Assembly: GCA_030248215.1 (NCBI GenBank)
Contig: JASANG010000442.1
Span: 145,765 to 209,764 of the forward strand
Direction of reading: 5' to 3'
Length of the DNA stretch: 64,000 nt
Origin: Enoplolaimus lenunculus
Lineage: Eukaryota; Nematoda; Enoplea; Enoplida; Thoracostomopsidae
Under the pieces are notes generated by a model that was not told the origin of the DNA, ran no database searches, and saw only the letters and a list, made by a program, of their open reading frames with translations. This document shows positions 63,564 through 64,000 of this stretch, piece after piece (the stretch's first letter is position 1; every line of letters begins with the position of its first letter). Position numbers and translations under genes: made by a program.

Positions 63564-63693
63564 GTAAGTATATTTTATGGTTTATTTGCGTGTAAAATCA
63601 ATTGCCGGATTCGGAATCTAATAGGTTTTAACCCAATTGCATTCAGGGATTATTGACAACACTTATGTGATATAACTCGTCTAGTTAACTTTA

Positions 63694-63903
63694 ATGGCTC
63701 AAGAATTTGACCAAAAGAAACCGGTGCCGTCCTTTCAAACGCTGGGCGCGGACATTCGTGCAACGTGCTCAACTTCTATGGATCTCAACCCTGATGCGCA
63801 CGAATTCCGCCCCGCCAGCTCCGGTGTTCGGCAGGCGATCGCTCTGCCGGCACCGGTGCCCAAGTCAGCGAGCGCACGTAGCGCGGAACGAGAAACCGAA
63901 GAG
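63694..63903 (+). CDS. First coding exon of a PAM2-motif protein (partial, runs out of window)
   Basis: 70 codons from ATG to the donor GAG|GTAATGG, phase 0. Residues 30-40 (DLNPDAHEFRP) fit the PAM2 consensus L-N-x-x-A-x-E-F-x-P, which binds the MLLE (PABC) domain of poly(A)-binding protein. PAM2 motifs occur in PAIP1, PAIP2, TOB, ataxin-2, eRF3 and USP10, usually in disordered regions, as here (PAPVPKSASARSAERETEE). No second domain is in the window, so the family is open. The acceptor at 63646 gives a short 5' UTR piece before the ATG. Confidence 0.65.
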
Positions 63904-64000
63904 GTAATGGTTAGGTTAACTTTCCTTATGTAAATGATCGTTGTAGAACATAGGATAGTTTATACGCAAAAATGCGTTGTGGATTTTACTAGGTTCTTGC

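Overview
The window comes from an AT-rich animal (metazoan) nuclear genome. Evidence for this is five spliced, animal-type genes with GT-AG introns and exon phases that agree, lying in a sea of small DNA transposons, tandem repeats and one Penelope-like retroelement. The animal group is not fixed by the sequence. A compact marine invertebrate such as an ascidian would fit, but this is a weak inference.

Layout. 2000-5628 (minus) is a complete seven-exon ING4/5-type gene. 13337-18728 (minus) is a five-exon gene for a divergent ETS-domain transcription factor. Its first intron is filled by an array of ~155/175-bp repeats, and a shorter inverted copy of the same element lies at 23320-24290. 19-31 kb is a mobile-element zone: tRNA-derived repeats, hAT elements with 8-bp target duplications (one still holding the end of a transposase gene), and a Penelope-like element (27343-29930) between two long (TA)n tracts. 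31165-36578 (plus) is a complete eight-exon MTARC/MOSC-domain gene. 37-51 kb has no gene that I can support and is rich in TIR elements. 52024-56200 (plus) is a three-exon model for a protein with an N-myristoylation signal and a globin domain that lacks the heme-binding histidines. 58294-61808 (minus) is the 3' part of an MFSD8-like lysosomal transporter gene. 63694 to the window end (plus) is the first coding exon of a gene with a PAM2 (PABC-binding) motif.

The host genes do not form one pathway. ING and ETS act in the nucleus, MTARC at the outer mitochondrial membrane, MFSD8 in lysosomes, the globin-like protein probably at membranes, and the PAM2 protein probably with poly(A)-binding protein. 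The main interest lies in (1) the globin-like gene and its alternative last exon, (2) the shared sequence between a hAT-type TIR family and the 5' end of the Penelope-like element, and (3) the repeat element that puts an array of ATGCAAAT octamers in the ETS gene intron. Splice sites were read by eye from GT/AG context, phase and family similarity, with no transcript support.
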